From positions 1-64,000 of the forward strand of contig NZ_JAHVAI010000011.1 in assembly GCF_019264375.1 (NCBI RefSeq): 64,000 bases of DNA, given 5' to 3'. Below are positions 32,834 through 45,005 of this stretch, piece after piece. Position 1 is the stretch's first letter. Each line of letters opens with the position of its first letter. The notes below the pieces were generated by a model that did not search any database, was not told the origin of the DNA, and worked only from the letters and a program-made list of their open reading frames with translations. The DNA is from Sedimentimonas flavescens. Its GTDB lineage: Bacteria > Pseudomonadota > Alphaproteobacteria > Rhodobacterales > Rhodobacteraceae. Both the position numbers and the translations under genes were made by a program.

Positions 32834-35605
32834 TCACCCTAGCGCCGCCTCGACGATGACAGCTACCTCTGAGGTGGTGCGTTCGAGCCGTTCGGCAAGG
32901 GCCTCAAGACTATCGACGCCGACCTCGCGCAGCAGGAACGACTGCCCGCCCTCGCCGATGGCCTCCATGTCGAGCGGCTTGTCGGTCAGCAACCGCCCGC
33001 CCGCCTGAAGCCGCCACAGGAAGCGATAGGCCGAGGCCAGACGCTCGCCCTCCTCCTTGCTGCACAGACCAAGACGCGGGCCGATGCGCAACTGCGGCTC
33101 AACCCGGCGCGCGGGTTCGCCGCCGCGCAGCGCAAAGCTTTGCGCCAGCAGTTCGATGTCCTGTAACCGGCCCGGACCGATCTTGGCCTCCCAGGCGCCA
33201 TCGGGGGCCTTGGCGGCGAAGATGCGCGCGCGCATCTCGGCCAGGTCGGGCATCACCTTCGGATCGCCGCCCTTCGCGGCCAGAACGGCCACGCGCACCG
33301 CCTCGACATCGGCCGCAAGCCCCGGATCGCCCGCCACCGGGCGCGCTCGGGTCAGCGCCAGATGCTCCCAAGTCCAGGCCTCATCCATCTGATACGACCG
33401 GAAGCTTTCTATCGAGGTTGCGACCGGCCCCTGCCGACCCGAAGGGCGCAGACGCATATCCACCTCGTAAAGCCGCCCCTCGGGCATCTGCGCGGTCAGC
33501 GCGGTGATCAGCGCCTGCGTCAGGCGCGCGTAATAGGGGCGCGTCGCCAAGGGCTTGCGCCCTTCCGACATCTCGACCCCCTCGGGGTCGTAGATCACGA
33601 TCAGATCGAGATCCGAGGAAGCGTTCAGCCGCTCCGCCCCAAGCGACCCCATCCCCAGAACCACGGCTCCGCGTCCGGGCGGCGGGCCATGCTTGGCGGC
33701 GAACTCGGCCAGAACCTCGGGCCAGAGCGCGGCCACGGCGGCACCGGCAATATCGGCATATTGCCTGGCCGCCTCGGCCGCATCGACCAGACCGCGCAGG
33801 TGATGAACACCGACGCGGAACTTGAACTCCTTGGCCCAACGCCGTGCGGTATCAAGCTTCTTCTCATAGTCCTGCGCCGCAGAAAGGGCCTCGCGCAGAT
33901 CTTGCAGCACCCCGTCGGGGCCGGGCCATGGTTCGAAGAACGAGCCCCCCAGCACCGCGTCCAGCACGCCCGCGTTGCGCGACAGATGGGCGGCAAGCGC
34001 CGGGGCCGTGGTGCAGATATCGACGATCAGTTCGATCAGCTGCGGGTTGGCGTCGAACAGCGAGAACAGCTGAACGCCCGCCGGCAAGCCCCGCAGGAAG
34101 CCGTCGAACTGACGCAGCGCCTCGTCGGAGTTCGCGGCGCGCTGAAGGCGGCGCAGCAATTCCGGTTCGACCCGACGGAAGATCCCCCGCGCGCGCTCTG
34201 AGCGCAGGCAGGCATATCCGCGCCAGCCCTCGACGATCGCGGCGGCGGCAGGCGACAACTCGGGCCGCGTGGCGGTCTCGCCGGGGGCGAAGAAGGCACC
34301 CGTCAGCTCCTCGACGCGCTGCAAGCGGTCAATGAGCCGCGCCGACCATTTGGCGGCATCGCCCTCGCCCATCATCGCGGCAATCCGCGCCAACCCCTCT
34401 GGGTTGTTGGGCAGAAGCTGGGTTTGTGCATCGTTGACCATCTGGATGCGGTGCTCGATGTCGCGATGCTCGCGGTAATGCGCGATCAGTTCCTCGGCGA
34501 CGGCCGAGGGCACCCAATCCTTCGCGGCCAAGCGGCGCAACCCGCCCACGGTGGTGCGGTCGCGCAGTTCCGGGTCTCGCCCGCCCGCGATCAACTGCCG
34601 GGTCTGGGTGAAGAACTCGATCTCGCGGATACCCCCCTGACCCAACTTCATATTGTGGCCGGGCAAGGTGATCGGCCCGTGCAGGCCCTTATGCTCGCGG
34701 ATGCGCAGGCGCATGTCATGCGCATCTTGGATGGCCGCGAAATCGAGATGCTTGCGCCAGACGAAGGGGGTGAGCGACTGCAAGAACCGCTCTCCCGCAC
34801 CAATATCGCCCGCACAGGCGCGCGCCTTGATATAGGCTGCACGCTCCCATGTCCGACCCTCGGCTTCGTAATACAGCTCGGCCGAAGCCATCGAGATGCA
34901 GACGGGCGTCACGCTCGCATCGGGGCGCAGACGCAGATCGGTGCGGAAGACATAGCCCTCGCCGGTGATATCCGAGAGCATCGCCGCCATCTTGCGGGTG
35001 ACGCGGATGAAAGCAGCGCGGGCTTCCATCACATCCGACGGGTCATAGCGGGTCTGATCGAAGAGGCAGATCAGGTCGATATCCGAGGAGTAATTCAGCT
35101 CCCCCGCGCCCATCTTGCCCATGGCCAACGCCACCATCCCCGCCCCGGTCTCGGCATCCTGCGGCTCGGCGCCGGGGATCTTGTTGCGGCGAATCTCGTC
35201 GGCGACCAGCCGGGTGATCGCCAGGTTCACCGCATGATCGGCCAGATCGGTCAGCGCGCCGGTCACCTGCTCAAGCGTCCAGACCCCGCCCAGATCGGCA
35301 AGGCCGGTCAAAAGGGCTATGCGCCGCTTGGCCCGGCGCAACTCATCCGCCAGGGCATCCAGCGGCACCTCGCCGATTCGGGCCAGCTCGGCCGCCAGTG
35401 CGGCCTCGGGTGTCTCGGCCAGCGCAGCGCGCAACCAGGTCGCCTCACGCGTCAGAAGTCCCGCAAGGAAGGGCGAGCAGCCCGCCGTGCCGGCGACCAA
35501 GGCGCGCATTTCGGGCGGAAGGTCGGTGAATTGCCCCGCCACATCGGCGCCACGCTCGGGCTCGAAGGGGACGGGACAGCGGGTCAGACGCGATACGAAA
35601 TTCAT
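32834..35605 (-). CDS. glnE: bifunctional glutamine synthetase adenylyltransferase/deadenylase
   Basis: A 923-residue enzyme that adds AMP to and removes it from glutamine synthetase in response to PII signals, tuning nitrogen assimilation. Two nucleotidyltransferase domains are visible. The N-terminal one (deadenylase) has MGKMGAGELNYSSDIDLICLFD near 165-185, and the C-terminal one (adenylyltransferase) has LGMGSLGAERLNASSDLDLIVIYD near 650. GQGGIREIEFFTQTRQLIAGG is another family block. The protein is slightly shorter than enterobacterial GlnE (about 945), usual for the group. Confidence 0.96.
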   Translation of the reverse strand: MNFVSRLTRCPVPFEPERGADVAGQFTDLPPEMRALVAGTAGCSPFLAGLLTREATWLRAALAETPEAALAAELARIGEVPLDALADELRRAKRRIALLTGLADLGGVWTLEQVTGALTDLADHAVNLAITRLVADEIRRNKIPGAEPQDAETGAGMVALAMGKMGAGELNYSSDIDLICLFDQTRYDPSDVMEARAAFIRVTRKMAAMLSDITGEGYVFRTDLRLRPDASVTPVCISMASAELYYEAEGRTWERAAYIKARACAGDIGAGERFLQSLTPFVWRKHLDFAAIQDAHDMRLRIREHKGLHGPITLPGHNMKLGQGGIREIEFFTQTRQLIAGGRDPELRDRTTVGGLRRLAAKDWVPSAVAEELIAHYREHRDIEHRIQMVNDAQTQLLPNNPEGLARIAAMMGEGDAAKWSARLIDRLQRVEELTGAFFAPGETATRPELSPAAAAIVEGWRGYACLRSERARGIFRRVEPELLRRLQRAANSDEALRQFDGFLRGLPAGVQLFSLFDANPQLIELIVDICTTAPALAAHLSRNAGVLDAVLGGSFFEPWPGPDGVLQDLREALSAAQDYEKKLDTARRWAKEFKFRVGVHHLRGLVDAAEAARQYADIAGAAVAALWPEVLAEFAAKHGPPPGRGAVVLGMGSLGAERLNASSDLDLIVIYDPEGVEMSEGRKPLATRPYYARLTQALITALTAQMPEGRLYEVDMRLRPSGRQGPVATSIESFRSYQMDEAWTWEHLALTRARPVAGDPGLAADVEAVRVAVLAAKGGDPKVMPDLAEMRARIFAAKAPDGAWEAKIGPGRLQDIELLAQSFALRGGEPARRVEPQLRIGPRLGLCSKEEGERLASAYRFLWRLQAGGRLLTDKPLDMEAIGEGGQSFLLREVGVDSLEALAERLERTTSEVAVIVEAALG

Positions 35606-35698
35606 GCCCGCCAGACTACTGCGCGGCTCAGGTTGGTCAATGGGCTTCCCTCAGCCCTGTGCGCACCCTAAAGCTTGAGCGCGAGGGGGGGCACAGCA

Positions 35699-36166
35699 AT
35701 GAGAAAATCGTTGAAACGGGTTCAGAGCGCCCTGCTGGAAACGGGCGCAACCTTCGAGATTCTCGAGGTGGGACAGGCGCGCACCGCACAGGAGGCCGCC
35801 GACGCGGCAGGCTGCGCGGTAGATCAGATCGTCAAGTCGATCATCTTCCGCGGCGAGGCAAGCGGCCATGTCGCGCTGTTCCTCACGGCCGGCGGCAACC
35901 GGGTCTGCGCTGACAAGGCCAGTTCGGTGGCGCACCAGCCCCTTGGCAAGGCCGATGCCGCGCTCATCCGCGCCGAGACCGGTTTTGCCATCGGGGGCGT
36001 CGCCCCTGTGGGGCATCTGAGCCCGGTGGCCAGCTATTACGACCCGCGCCTGCTGGAGTTCGAGCGGGTCTGGGCCGCCGCGGGCACACCCCGGCATATC
36101 TTCGCGGTCGACCCGCGCGAACTGCTGCGCATTACCGGCGCCAAGCTTGCCGATTTCGTCGAATAG
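35699..36166 (+). CDS. YbaK/EbsC-family aminoacyl-tRNA deacylase
   Basis: A 155-residue trans-editing protein that hydrolyses mischarged tRNA, in the YbaK/ProX superfamily. The conserved lysine K46 lies in DQIVKSIIFRG. It also has VALFLTAGGNRVCADKASSVA and TGFAIGGVAPVGH (the conserved GGxxPxGH block). Whether it clears Cys- or Ala-tRNA(Pro) cannot be told. The ATG at 35699 follows a G-rich site, and the gene is divergent from glnE. Confidence 0.87.
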   Translation: MRKSLKRVQSALLETGATFEILEVGQARTAQEAADAAGCAVDQIVKSIIFRGEASGHVALFLTAGGNRVCADKASSVAHQPLGKADAALIRAETGFAIGGVAPVGHLSPVASYYDPRLLEFERVWAAAGTPRHIFAVDPRELLRITGAKLADFVE

Positions 36167-36182
36167 CCCGCCGCGCGATAAA

Positions 36183-36201
36183 ATGTAAAAAAGATTTACA
36201 T
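36183..36201 (+). promoter_or_regulatory. palindromic operator (upstream copy), ATGTAAA-N5-TTTACAT
   Basis: A perfect 7-bp inverted repeat with a 5-base spacer lies 95 bases before the DUF2852 start. A related copy is centred 58 bases downstream. It is probably the binding site of a dimeric repressor; the regulator is not identified. Confidence 0.6.
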
Positions 36202-36240
36202 GACCTCTTGAACAGGGGCCGGGGCTGCCCATTTCATGTA

Positions 36241-36259
36241 ATGTGAAAGCAATTCACAT
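36241..36259 (+). promoter_or_regulatory. palindromic operator (downstream copy), ATGTGAA-N5-TTCACAT
   Basis: The second copy has the same architecture and one changed base per arm. It sits just upstream of the GGAGG ribosome site of the DUF2852 gene and could overlap the transcription start. A weak TTGAAC (36208-36213) lies between the two copies. Confidence 0.6.
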
Positions 36260-36277
36260 GCCAACCCGGAGGTTCTC

Positions 36278-36730
36278 ATGTCCGCCTACGCCTATTCCCC
36301 CGCTCCCGCCCGACCCGGCTGGTTTGCACGTACGCTGAACTGGCTCGACGAACGCGGCCCGATTTCCTGGATCGCGGTCATGGTCGGCTCGTTCATCTTC
36401 GCTGGCCCGCTCGGCCTTGTTGTGCTCGGGTTCATCCTGATCACCGGCCGCTTCGGCAAGGGCTGCCGCCGCACCCACGCCCGCCGCGCCTGCGGCTTCG
36501 ACATCCACGCCAGCCGTGTCACCGGCAACAGCGCCTTCGACGCCTACAAGGCGGAAACGCTGGCCCGGCTTGAGCGCGAGCAGGATGAATTCGAGGCCTT
36601 CCTTGGCCGCCTGCGCGAGGCCCGCGACAAGGCAGAGTTCGACCAGTACATGGACGAGCGCGCCCATGCCGCTGCCGAGCAGCCCGAAACCGAGCCCACG
36701 GAGCAGCCCAAGGCGCCCGGCGCCTACTAA
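36278..36730 (+). CDS. DUF2852 domain-containing membrane protein
   Basis: A 150-residue protein with a transmembrane segment near 28-57 (PISWIAVMVGSFIFAGPLGLVVLGFILITGRF), a short Cys/Arg-rich loop, a predicted coiled coil (about 88-120, AYKAETLARLEREQDEFEAFLGRLREARDKAEFDQYM) and an acidic Pro-rich tail. DUF2852 has no assigned function. The twin palindromes just upstream suggest tight transcriptional control, perhaps by an envelope or metal stress regulator (inference). GGAGG lies 6 bases before the ATG. Confidence 0.85.
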   Translation: MSAYAYSPAPARPGWFARTLNWLDERGPISWIAVMVGSFIFAGPLGLVVLGFILITGRFGKGCRRTHARRACGFDIHASRVTGNSAFDAYKAETLARLEREQDEFEAFLGRLREARDKAEFDQYMDERAHAAAEQPETEPTEQPKAPGAY

Positions 36731-36775
36731 GCCCTGAACGGCGGCATATTGCCGCCGCACCTCCCCCCTCCCCCG

Positions 36776-36799
36776 ACCCGGCTTGAAAAAGCCGGGTTT
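36776..36799 (+). terminator. terminator after the DUF2852 gene
   Basis: An 8-bp stem (CCCGGCTT/AAGCCGGG) with a GAAA loop is followed by TTT. A second GC hairpin lies at about 36738-36757. The T run is short, so confidence is moderate. Confidence 0.6.
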
Positions 36800-36884
36800 C
36801 GGCACAGTTCGGCCCAGAGGAAATGCTTGGCGCACAACGCCGAACTTGCTAGCCTTCCCTCGTATTAACGCCGAACGCCAACAC

Positions 36885-37712
36885 ATGCGCCATTCACTTC
36901 CGCTTGCACCGCAGTTCTATGTAACGGCGCCGCAACCGTGCCCCTATCTCGACGGGCGCTCGGAACGGAAGCTGTTTACCGCGCTGCAAGGCGAAGGCGC
37001 AGAGAAGCTGAACAATGCGCTGTCGCGCCAGGGCTTCCGGCGTTCGCAGAACGTGCTGTATCGGCCGTCCTGCTCGGATTGCATGGCGTGCCTGTCGGCG
37101 CGCATCCGCGTGGCGGATTTCTCGCCCAGCCGGACACAGCGCCGGGTGCTCAAGCGCAACTCTGACCTCAAGCGCACCGCGACCAGCCCCTGGGCCACCG
37201 AGGAACAGTTCGCGCTGTTCCGCCGCTACCTCGATGATCGCCACGCCGATGGCGGCATGGCCGACATGGATATTTTCGAGTTTGCCGCGATGATCGAGGA
37301 AACCCCGATCAAGTCGCGCGTCATCGAGTATCGCGAAACCGCGGCCACGCCCGATACCGCTCATTCGCTGGTCGCCGTCTGCCTGACCGACGTGCTCGAT
37401 GACGGGCTGAGCATGGTCTACAGCTTCTATGATCCCGACCGGATCGACGACAGCCTGGGCACCTACCTGATCCTCGACCATGTCGAGATCGCACGGCGTG
37501 CGGGCCTGCCCTATGTCTACCTGGGCTACTGGGTGCCGGGGTCGCGCAAGATGGGCTACAAGGCGAATTTCAGCGGGCTGGAGATCTTCAAGAACGGAGC
37601 CTGGCAGGATCTGGGCGACCCCGAGGACCACACGGGTGAGACCCATCCGCTTTCGGTCGACCCCATCGCCGAGCAGGTGGCCCGCATCGCGCTACCCGAC
37701 ACGCGCAGCTGA
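36885..37712 (+). CDS. bpt: aspartate/glutamate leucyltransferase (Bpt-type, N-end rule)
   Basis: A 275-residue leucyl/phenylalanyl-tRNA-dependent transferase that adds Leu to proteins beginning with Asp or Glu, marking them for ClpAP. The conserved cysteines C19 (QPCPYLDGR) and C63/C66/C69 ([14 protein letters not shown]) form the family's N-terminal metal-binding site. The C-terminal acetyltransferase-like half has [41 protein letters not shown]. The start [14 protein letters not shown] at 36885 matches homologues. Confidence 0.93.
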   Translation: MRHSLPLAPQFYVTAPQPCPYLDGRSERKLFTALQGEGAEKLNNALSRQGFRRSQNVLYRPSCSDCMACLSARIRVADFSPSRTQRRVLKRNSDLKRTATSPWATEEQFALFRRYLDDRHADGGMADMDIFEFAAMIEETPIKSRVIEYRETAATPDTAHSLVAVCLTDVLDDGLSMVYSFYDPDRIDDSLGTYLILDHVEIARRAGLPYVYLGYWVPGSRKMGYKANFSGLEIFKNGAWQDLGDPEDHTGETHPLSVDPIAEQVARIALPDTRS

Positions 37713-37719
37713 TGCTTAG

Positions 37720-39024
<1,305 letters not shown>

Positions 39025-39082
39025 TCGCCGCCAATTCGGGCAACTGCCGCAACTTACGGCAAGATCCCGCTCAAACCGGCCA

Positions 39083-39115
39083 GCCCCGGCGCGTTTCTCC
39101 GCGCCGGGGCTTTTT
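39083..39115 (+). terminator. terminator between the two TakP-like genes
   Basis: An 11-bp GC-rich stem (GCCCCGGCGCG/CGCGCCGGGGC, 6-base loop) is followed by TTTTT. It shows that the two paralogues are separately transcribed. Confidence 0.88.
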
Positions 39116-39183
39116 CATGCGCGATTTGACGCAGGATTTCGTAGCGTGAGGGCTAGACAGGCCTTTTCGGTAAAGTAAAGTGA

Positions 39184-40362
<1,179 letters not shown>

Positions 40363-40385
40363 GCCCTACCTGCTCGACACGAAGA

Positions 40386-40413
40386 AAGCCCCGGGAACCC
40401 CCGGGGCTTTTTT
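40386..40413 (+). terminator. terminator after TakP-like copy 2
   Basis: A stem of AAGCCCCGGG with its complement and a 4-base loop is followed by TTTTTT. Confidence 0.88.
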
Positions 40414-40498
40414 CTTGGCGTCACATCTTCTGACTACCCTTCGGCGCATCAACATGATCATATGCACAAGTATGAATTTATTTGCGCGAGGGATTGCG

Positions 40499-41812
40499 AT
40501 GTGGACTTGGCAGATGGTGGCGCGGCGTGGGCTCGCTGTGGCGGCTCCGACGGCGCTCGGGGTGCTCAGCATCATGTGGTCCGGCAGCCTCGCGCAGCAG
40601 CCCGCGGCGAAAGACACCCTGCGCACACCGCCGCAGGTCCGCGTCATCACGATGGCGCCGATGGACATTATCCCCCGCGTCTCGGGCTATGGCACGGTCG
40701 AGCCGGCACGTGAATGGCGCGCGGTGGCCCGGATCGAGGGCGAGATCGACTGGACCATCGACGGCCTCGCCCCCGGCCTGATCGTCGGTGCGGGCACCTC
40801 GCTTGCGCGGATCGACGACAGCGGCCTGCGCCTCTCGCTGGCGCAAACCGATGCGCAACTGGCCGCGCTTGAGGTCAAGGACCAGACGATCGCCGCCTCG
40901 ATGGCGCTGGTGCAATCCGATCTTGAATTGGCCCAGGCGGATCTGACGCGGCAGGAAAAGCTTGCGCAGCAAGGGGTTGTGACCGCAGCAAGCCTTGAAT
41001 CGGTGCGCAGGCAGGAACTGGCCGCGCGCTCGAAACTGGTCGAGACCCAAAACCAGATCGCCCTGAACGCCGCCGAGCGCGACGTGCTGCGCGCCCAACG
41101 CGCGACACTTGAGCGCGACCTCGCCTTTGCCGATATCCACACCCCCTACGATCTGCGCCTGACCGATGTAAGCGCCGAGATCGGCCAGTATGTCGCGCGC
41201 GGGCAGACCCTTCTGGCCGCCGAGGGCACCGAGGCCGTTGAGATCGCCGCGCAGTTCCCCATCGGACGCATCGGTCCGCTGATGCGGGCGATGGCCGAGG
41301 GAAGCTCTGTCACCGATCTGACGGCACGTATCCGCCTGCCCGCCGCCGATCACAGCGTCACATGGAAGGCGCAGGTCGTGCGCATGGGCGAATCCATTGA
41401 CCCGCGCACCCAATCGAGCGCCATCGTCGTGCGCGCGGAAGACCCGCTGTCGCAGGCTGAGGCAGGCGCCCGCCCGCCCCTGCGCCGCAACATGCTGGTG
41501 GAGGTAGTGCTGAGCGCGCCGAAAACCTCGGCGCTGGTCGCCCCGCTCGACGCGGTCGTTGGCGGTTCGGCGCTGGTGGTGTCCGAAGAGGGCAAACTGG
41601 AAAAGCGCCCGGTCACGCTTGGCTTCACGCTCGATGAGATCGCCGTGGTGACCGAGGGCCTGGCCGAGGGCGACAAGCTCGTGGTGGCCGACCCCAGCAT
41701 CGCCGTGCCCGGAATGGCGGTGAAACCGCTTGAGGACAAGGCCACGCTTGCCGCCTTGGCCGCCGCCGCGACAGGCGGCGCCGCTGGCAAGGGCAAGGGA
41801 GCCTCGCAATGA
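40499..41812 (+). CDS. RND efflux periplasmic adaptor (membrane fusion protein)
   Basis: A 437-residue HlyD/AcrA-type adaptor with an uncleaved or signal-anchor N terminus (RRGLAVAAPTALGVLSIMWSG). Order: barrel-sandwich half (SGYGTVEPAREWRAVARIEGEIDWTIDGLAPGLIVGAGTSLARID), a coiled-coil hairpin (about 100-190, LAQTDAQLAALEVKDQ to AQRATLERDL), the second half (TPYDLRLTDVSAEIGQYVARGQTLL), then beta-barrel domains. It links the inner-membrane pump to an outer channel. I chose ATG 40499 for its GAGGG site; Met 40472 is possible. It overlaps the pump gene by ATGA. No TolC gene is adjacent. Confidence 0.88.
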   Translation: MWTWQMVARRGLAVAAPTALGVLSIMWSGSLAQQPAAKDTLRTPPQVRVITMAPMDIIPRVSGYGTVEPAREWRAVARIEGEIDWTIDGLAPGLIVGAGTSLARIDDSGLRLSLAQTDAQLAALEVKDQTIAASMALVQSDLELAQADLTRQEKLAQQGVVTAASLESVRRQELAARSKLVETQNQIALNAAERDVLRAQRATLERDLAFADIHTPYDLRLTDVSAEIGQYVARGQTLLAAEGTEAVEIAAQFPIGRIGPLMRAMAEGSSVTDLTARIRLPAADHSVTWKAQVVRMGESIDPRTQSSAIVVRAEDPLSQAEAGARPPLRRNMLVEVVLSAPKTSALVAPLDAVVGGSALVVSEEGKLEKRPVTLGFTLDEIAVVTEGLAEGDKLVVADPSIAVPGMAVKPLEDKATLAALAAAATGGAAGKGKGASQ

Positions 41813-44800
41813 TCCGCCTCTTTGCCGGTCACCCGACCGCTGCGAACATCCTGATGATCGCGCTGATGGTGCTGGGGCTCGTGGCCCTGCCGCAGTTGCA
41901 GCGCGACACCTTCCCCGAAACGCCGCCCTCCGAGGTGCAGATCCGCATCGCCTACCCCGGCGCCTCCCCCGCCGAGGTCGAGCGCGGGATCTGCGTCGTG
42001 GCCGAAGACCCGCTGCGTTCGGTCACCAACCTGGCCGAGCTGAGCTGCCTTGCGCGCGACAATACCGCCATCATCACCGCCGAGATCATCGAAGGCGCCG
42101 ATATGACGCGCTTTCACAACGACCTGAAGGCGGCGGTGGACGCGATCACCAGCTTCCCCGACAAGGCCGAAGCCCCCGTGACCCAGATCATCGAGCGCAT
42201 CGCCTCGGTCGCCTCGGTCGCCGTGACCGGCCCCGAAGACCGCATGGTCCTGCTCAGCTACGCTGACGCGTTGGCCGAACGTCTGCGCACCGATCCTGCG
42301 ATCACCCAGGTCAGCGTCTCGGGCTTTTCCGAACGCGAGATCAGCGTCGAGCTGGATCCCTCGGCGGTCGAACGTTTCGGGCTTTCGGCTTCGGATATCG
42401 TCACGCTGATCGGACGCGACAGCCTCGACATGCCGGCGGGCACGGTTGAGGGATCGAACGGCGATGCCAGCCTGCGCTTTCTGGGCGAGAAACGCTCGGT
42501 GCTGGAACTGGCGCGCATCCCGGTCGCGGGAACCGCAAGCGGCGCGCAGCTGTTGCTGGGCGATATCGCCACGATCAGCGAGGGTTTCGCCGACCCGGCG
42601 CAGGCCGCGCTTTACAACAACCGCCCCGCCGCCATCGTCAGCGTCAGCAAGACCGATGCGCAGGACGCGCTGCGCGTGAAGGCGGCGCTTGACCGGCAGG
42701 TGGCTGCGGCACAGGCGGAAGCGCCCGGCAATATCACGCTTGCGATCTCGCAGGACTCGACGTCGAACATCACCGACCGTCTGCGCATCATCGCCGTCAA
42801 CGGGGTGCAGGGCCTGCTTCTCGTGCTGGCCTCGATGTGGCTGTTCTTCGGGTTCCGGATGTCGTTCTGGGTGGCGATGGGCCTGCCGGTGTCGTTCCTG
42901 GGCACGATCTTCGCGATGCAGTATCTGGGCTATTCGATCAACATGATGACCATGGTGGCGCTTTTGGTCGCTATCGGCCTGCTGATGGATGACAGCATCG
43001 TCATCTCGGAAAACATCGTGCGGCGCAGGCAGAGCGGCGAGGCCGGGCTGACCGCTGCAGTGAACGGCGCGCTTCAGGTTGCGCCGGGGGTTGCGGCCTC
43101 GTTCCTGACCACGGCAATGATCGTGGGGCCGCTTGGCTTCCTGCAGGGCTCCATCGGGGGCGTCTTGAAATACATCCCGATCGTTCTCTTGCTGACCCTG
43201 ATCGTCAGCCTGGTCGAGGCTTTTCTTGTCCTGCCGCATCACATGCACCACGCGCTGCGCCACGATCTGAAGCCGGGGCGTGTCAGCACCGCTGTGAACA
43301 ACGCCTTTGCAAGGTTGCGCGACGGGGTCGTGGTGCCGCTTGCCGCGCTCAGCCTGCGCAATCGCTACCTGACGCTTGGGCTTGCGATCTTTCTGGTGCT
43401 GTTCTCGATCGCGCCATTAGCGGGCGGGCTGATCAAGTTCCAAAGCTTCCCGTCGCTGGAAAGCGACACGGTCGAGGCGCGGCTGCTGCTGGCGCAGGGC
43501 TCTCCCTTCGAGCGGACCGAGGCGCGGGTCGCCAAGGTTGTCGCGGGGCTCGAAAAGCTCAACGCCGAACTCTCCCCCGAACAGCCCGAGGGTCAGGCGC
43601 TGGTGCAAAGCTTCACCGTCACCTACAGCGTCAACGCCGACACCCCCGAGACCGGGCCGCATATGGCCACCGTCAGCGCGCGGCTACTCCCTGCGGGTGT
43701 TCGGGTGACCGAGGTGGGCGCGATCCTTGACCAGTGGAAAAAGGCCACCGGCCCGCTGCCCGACATGGCAGCACTCCGCTTTACCGATAAGGAGCGCGGC
43801 GCGGGCGGCAAGCCCATCGACATCCGTCTGCAGGGCGAAGACCTCGATGCCCTCGCCGCCACGGCCAAGGAGATGCGCCAGTTTTTCCGCGGTTTCGAAG
43901 GTGTGCGCGATGTGACCTTCGATCTGCAACCGGGCAAGCGCGAGTTCATCGTCACCCCCCGCCCGGCCGCTGCCAGTGCGCTTGGCGTTTCGGCGCAATC
44001 GATCGCGAGCGAGCTGCGCGCGGCGTTTCGCGGCGACACGGCCTTTGAGTTTCAGGACCGGCTTGGCGGGCTCGAAGTCGTTGTGCGCCTGAATGAAGAG
44101 GCGCGCCGTAGCCTGGCCGATATCCTCGATCTGCGGGTGCGTGCGTCGGACGGCACGGCCGTGCCGCTTTCGGCGGTGGCGGATGTACGCATGGATCGCG
44201 GCTATGCCTCGATCAACCGGGTCGACGGCCAGCGGTCGGTCGCCGTGCAGGGCTCAATCAACACCGCGGTTGCCAATTCCCGCGAGCTGATCAGCGCGCT
44301 CAAGTCCGACTACCTGCCGACCCTGGCCGAGAAGCGTCCCGATGTCCGCGTCAGCTTTCTGGGCGAGGCCGAGGATGCCGCGACGACCGGCTCGTCGCTC
44401 GGGCGCAATCTCGGGATCGGCGTGATCGGGGTCTTCCTGATCCTCGCTTTCCAGTTCCGCAGCTTCCTGCAACCCGTCGTGGTGCTCGCGGCCATTCCGC
44501 TGTCGGTGATCGGCGTCATGTGGGGGCATCTCCTGCTTGGCCTGCCGCTTTCGCTGCCCAGCCTTGTGGGCATGGCGACGCTGGCCGGGGTCGTGGTGAA
44601 CAACTCGATCCTGCTGATCGCCTTCATCAAGGAGCGTCTGGCCAAGGGCGACACGCTGGAGGACAGCGCCGTCAGCGCGGTGCGCGACCGTTTCCGGGCG
44701 ATCTTCCTGACCTCGCTGACCACGGTGGTCGGCCTTGGTCCGCTGCTCTTTGAAACGAGCACGCAGGCGCAACTGTTGCGTCCGATCGTGGCCAGCCTCG

Positions 44801-44925
44801 CTTTCGGCCTGACATCGGCGACGCTGCTCGCGCTGCTGGTTACCCCGGCGATGGTTGCGATCCTGCATGACATGGGCCTGTTCAGACACGAACCCGAGGA
44901 AGACCCCGTGCTGCAACAGGCCTGA
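41809..44925 (+). CDS. RND efflux transporter permease
   Basis: A 1038-residue proton-driven pump of the AcrB/MdtB superfamily. TM1 starts the chain (HPTAANILMIALMVLGLVALPQL) and two large periplasmic loops follow. TM4 has the paired aspartates of proton relay (AIGLLMDDSIVISENIV). The second half ends with EDSAVSAVRDRFRAIFLTSLTTVVGLGPLLFETSTQAQLLRPIVASLAFGLTSATLLALLVTPAM. The substrate is unknown. It is translationally coupled to the adaptor gene. Downstream, a loose CCCGCCCC/GGGGCGGG hairpin may end the operon. Confidence 0.93.
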   Translation: MIRLFAGHPTAANILMIALMVLGLVALPQLQRDTFPETPPSEVQIRIAYPGASPAEVERGICVVAEDPLRSVTNLAELSCLARDNTAIITAEIIEGADMTRFHNDLKAAVDAITSFPDKAEAPVTQIIERIASVASVAVTGPEDRMVLLSYADALAERLRTDPAITQVSVSGFSEREISVELDPSAVERFGLSASDIVTLIGRDSLDMPAGTVEGSNGDASLRFLGEKRSVLELARIPVAGTASGAQLLLGDIATISEGFADPAQAALYNNRPAAIVSVSKTDAQDALRVKAALDRQVAAAQAEAPGNITLAISQDSTSNITDRLRIIAVNGVQGLLLVLASMWLFFGFRMSFWVAMGLPVSFLGTIFAMQYLGYSINMMTMVALLVAIGLLMDDSIVISENIVRRRQSGEAGLTAAVNGALQVAPGVAASFLTTAMIVGPLGFLQGSIGGVLKYIPIVLLLTLIVSLVEAFLVLPHHMHHALRHDLKPGRVSTAVNNAFARLRDGVVVPLAALSLRNRYLTLGLAIFLVLFSIAPLAGGLIKFQSFPSLESDTVEARLLLAQGSPFERTEARVAKVVAGLEKLNAELSPEQPEGQALVQSFTVTYSVNADTPETGPHMATVSARLLPAGVRVTEVGAILDQWKKATGPLPDMAALRFTDKERGAGGKPIDIRLQGEDLDALAATAKEMRQFFRGFEGVRDVTFDLQPGKREFIVTPRPAAASALGVSAQSIASELRAAFRGDTAFEFQDRLGGLEVVVRLNEEARRSLADILDLRVRASDGTAVPLSAVADVRMDRGYASINRVDGQRSVAVQGSINTAVANSRELISALKSDYLPTLAEKRPDVRVSFLGEAEDAATTGSSLGRNLGIGVIGVFLILAFQFRSFLQPVVVLAAIPLSVIGVMWGHLLLGLPLSLPSLVGMATLAGVVVNNSILLIAFIKERLAKGDTLEDSAVSAVRDRFRAIFLTSLTTVVGLGPLLFETSTQAQLLRPIVASLAFGLTSATLLALLVTPAMVAILHDMGLFRHEPEEDPVLQQA

Positions 44926-45005
44926 GCGAAAGCCCGCCCCTCACCCTCTCGTTAGTTGACCGGGGCGGGTCTTCGGGTATGAAGCCCGCAAAGTGAGGTG
45001 TTTCG

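Noticed and set aside
36183-36259. PpsR/CrtJ sites (TGT-N12-ACA) before DUF2852
   Set aside because: The spacing between TGT and ACA is 11, not 12, and no photosynthesis genes are nearby.
41350-43263. 637-codon open frame antisense to the RND permease
   Set aside because: Low-complexity Arg/His/Gln/Asp-rich translation with no domain; it is a shadow of the permease gene.
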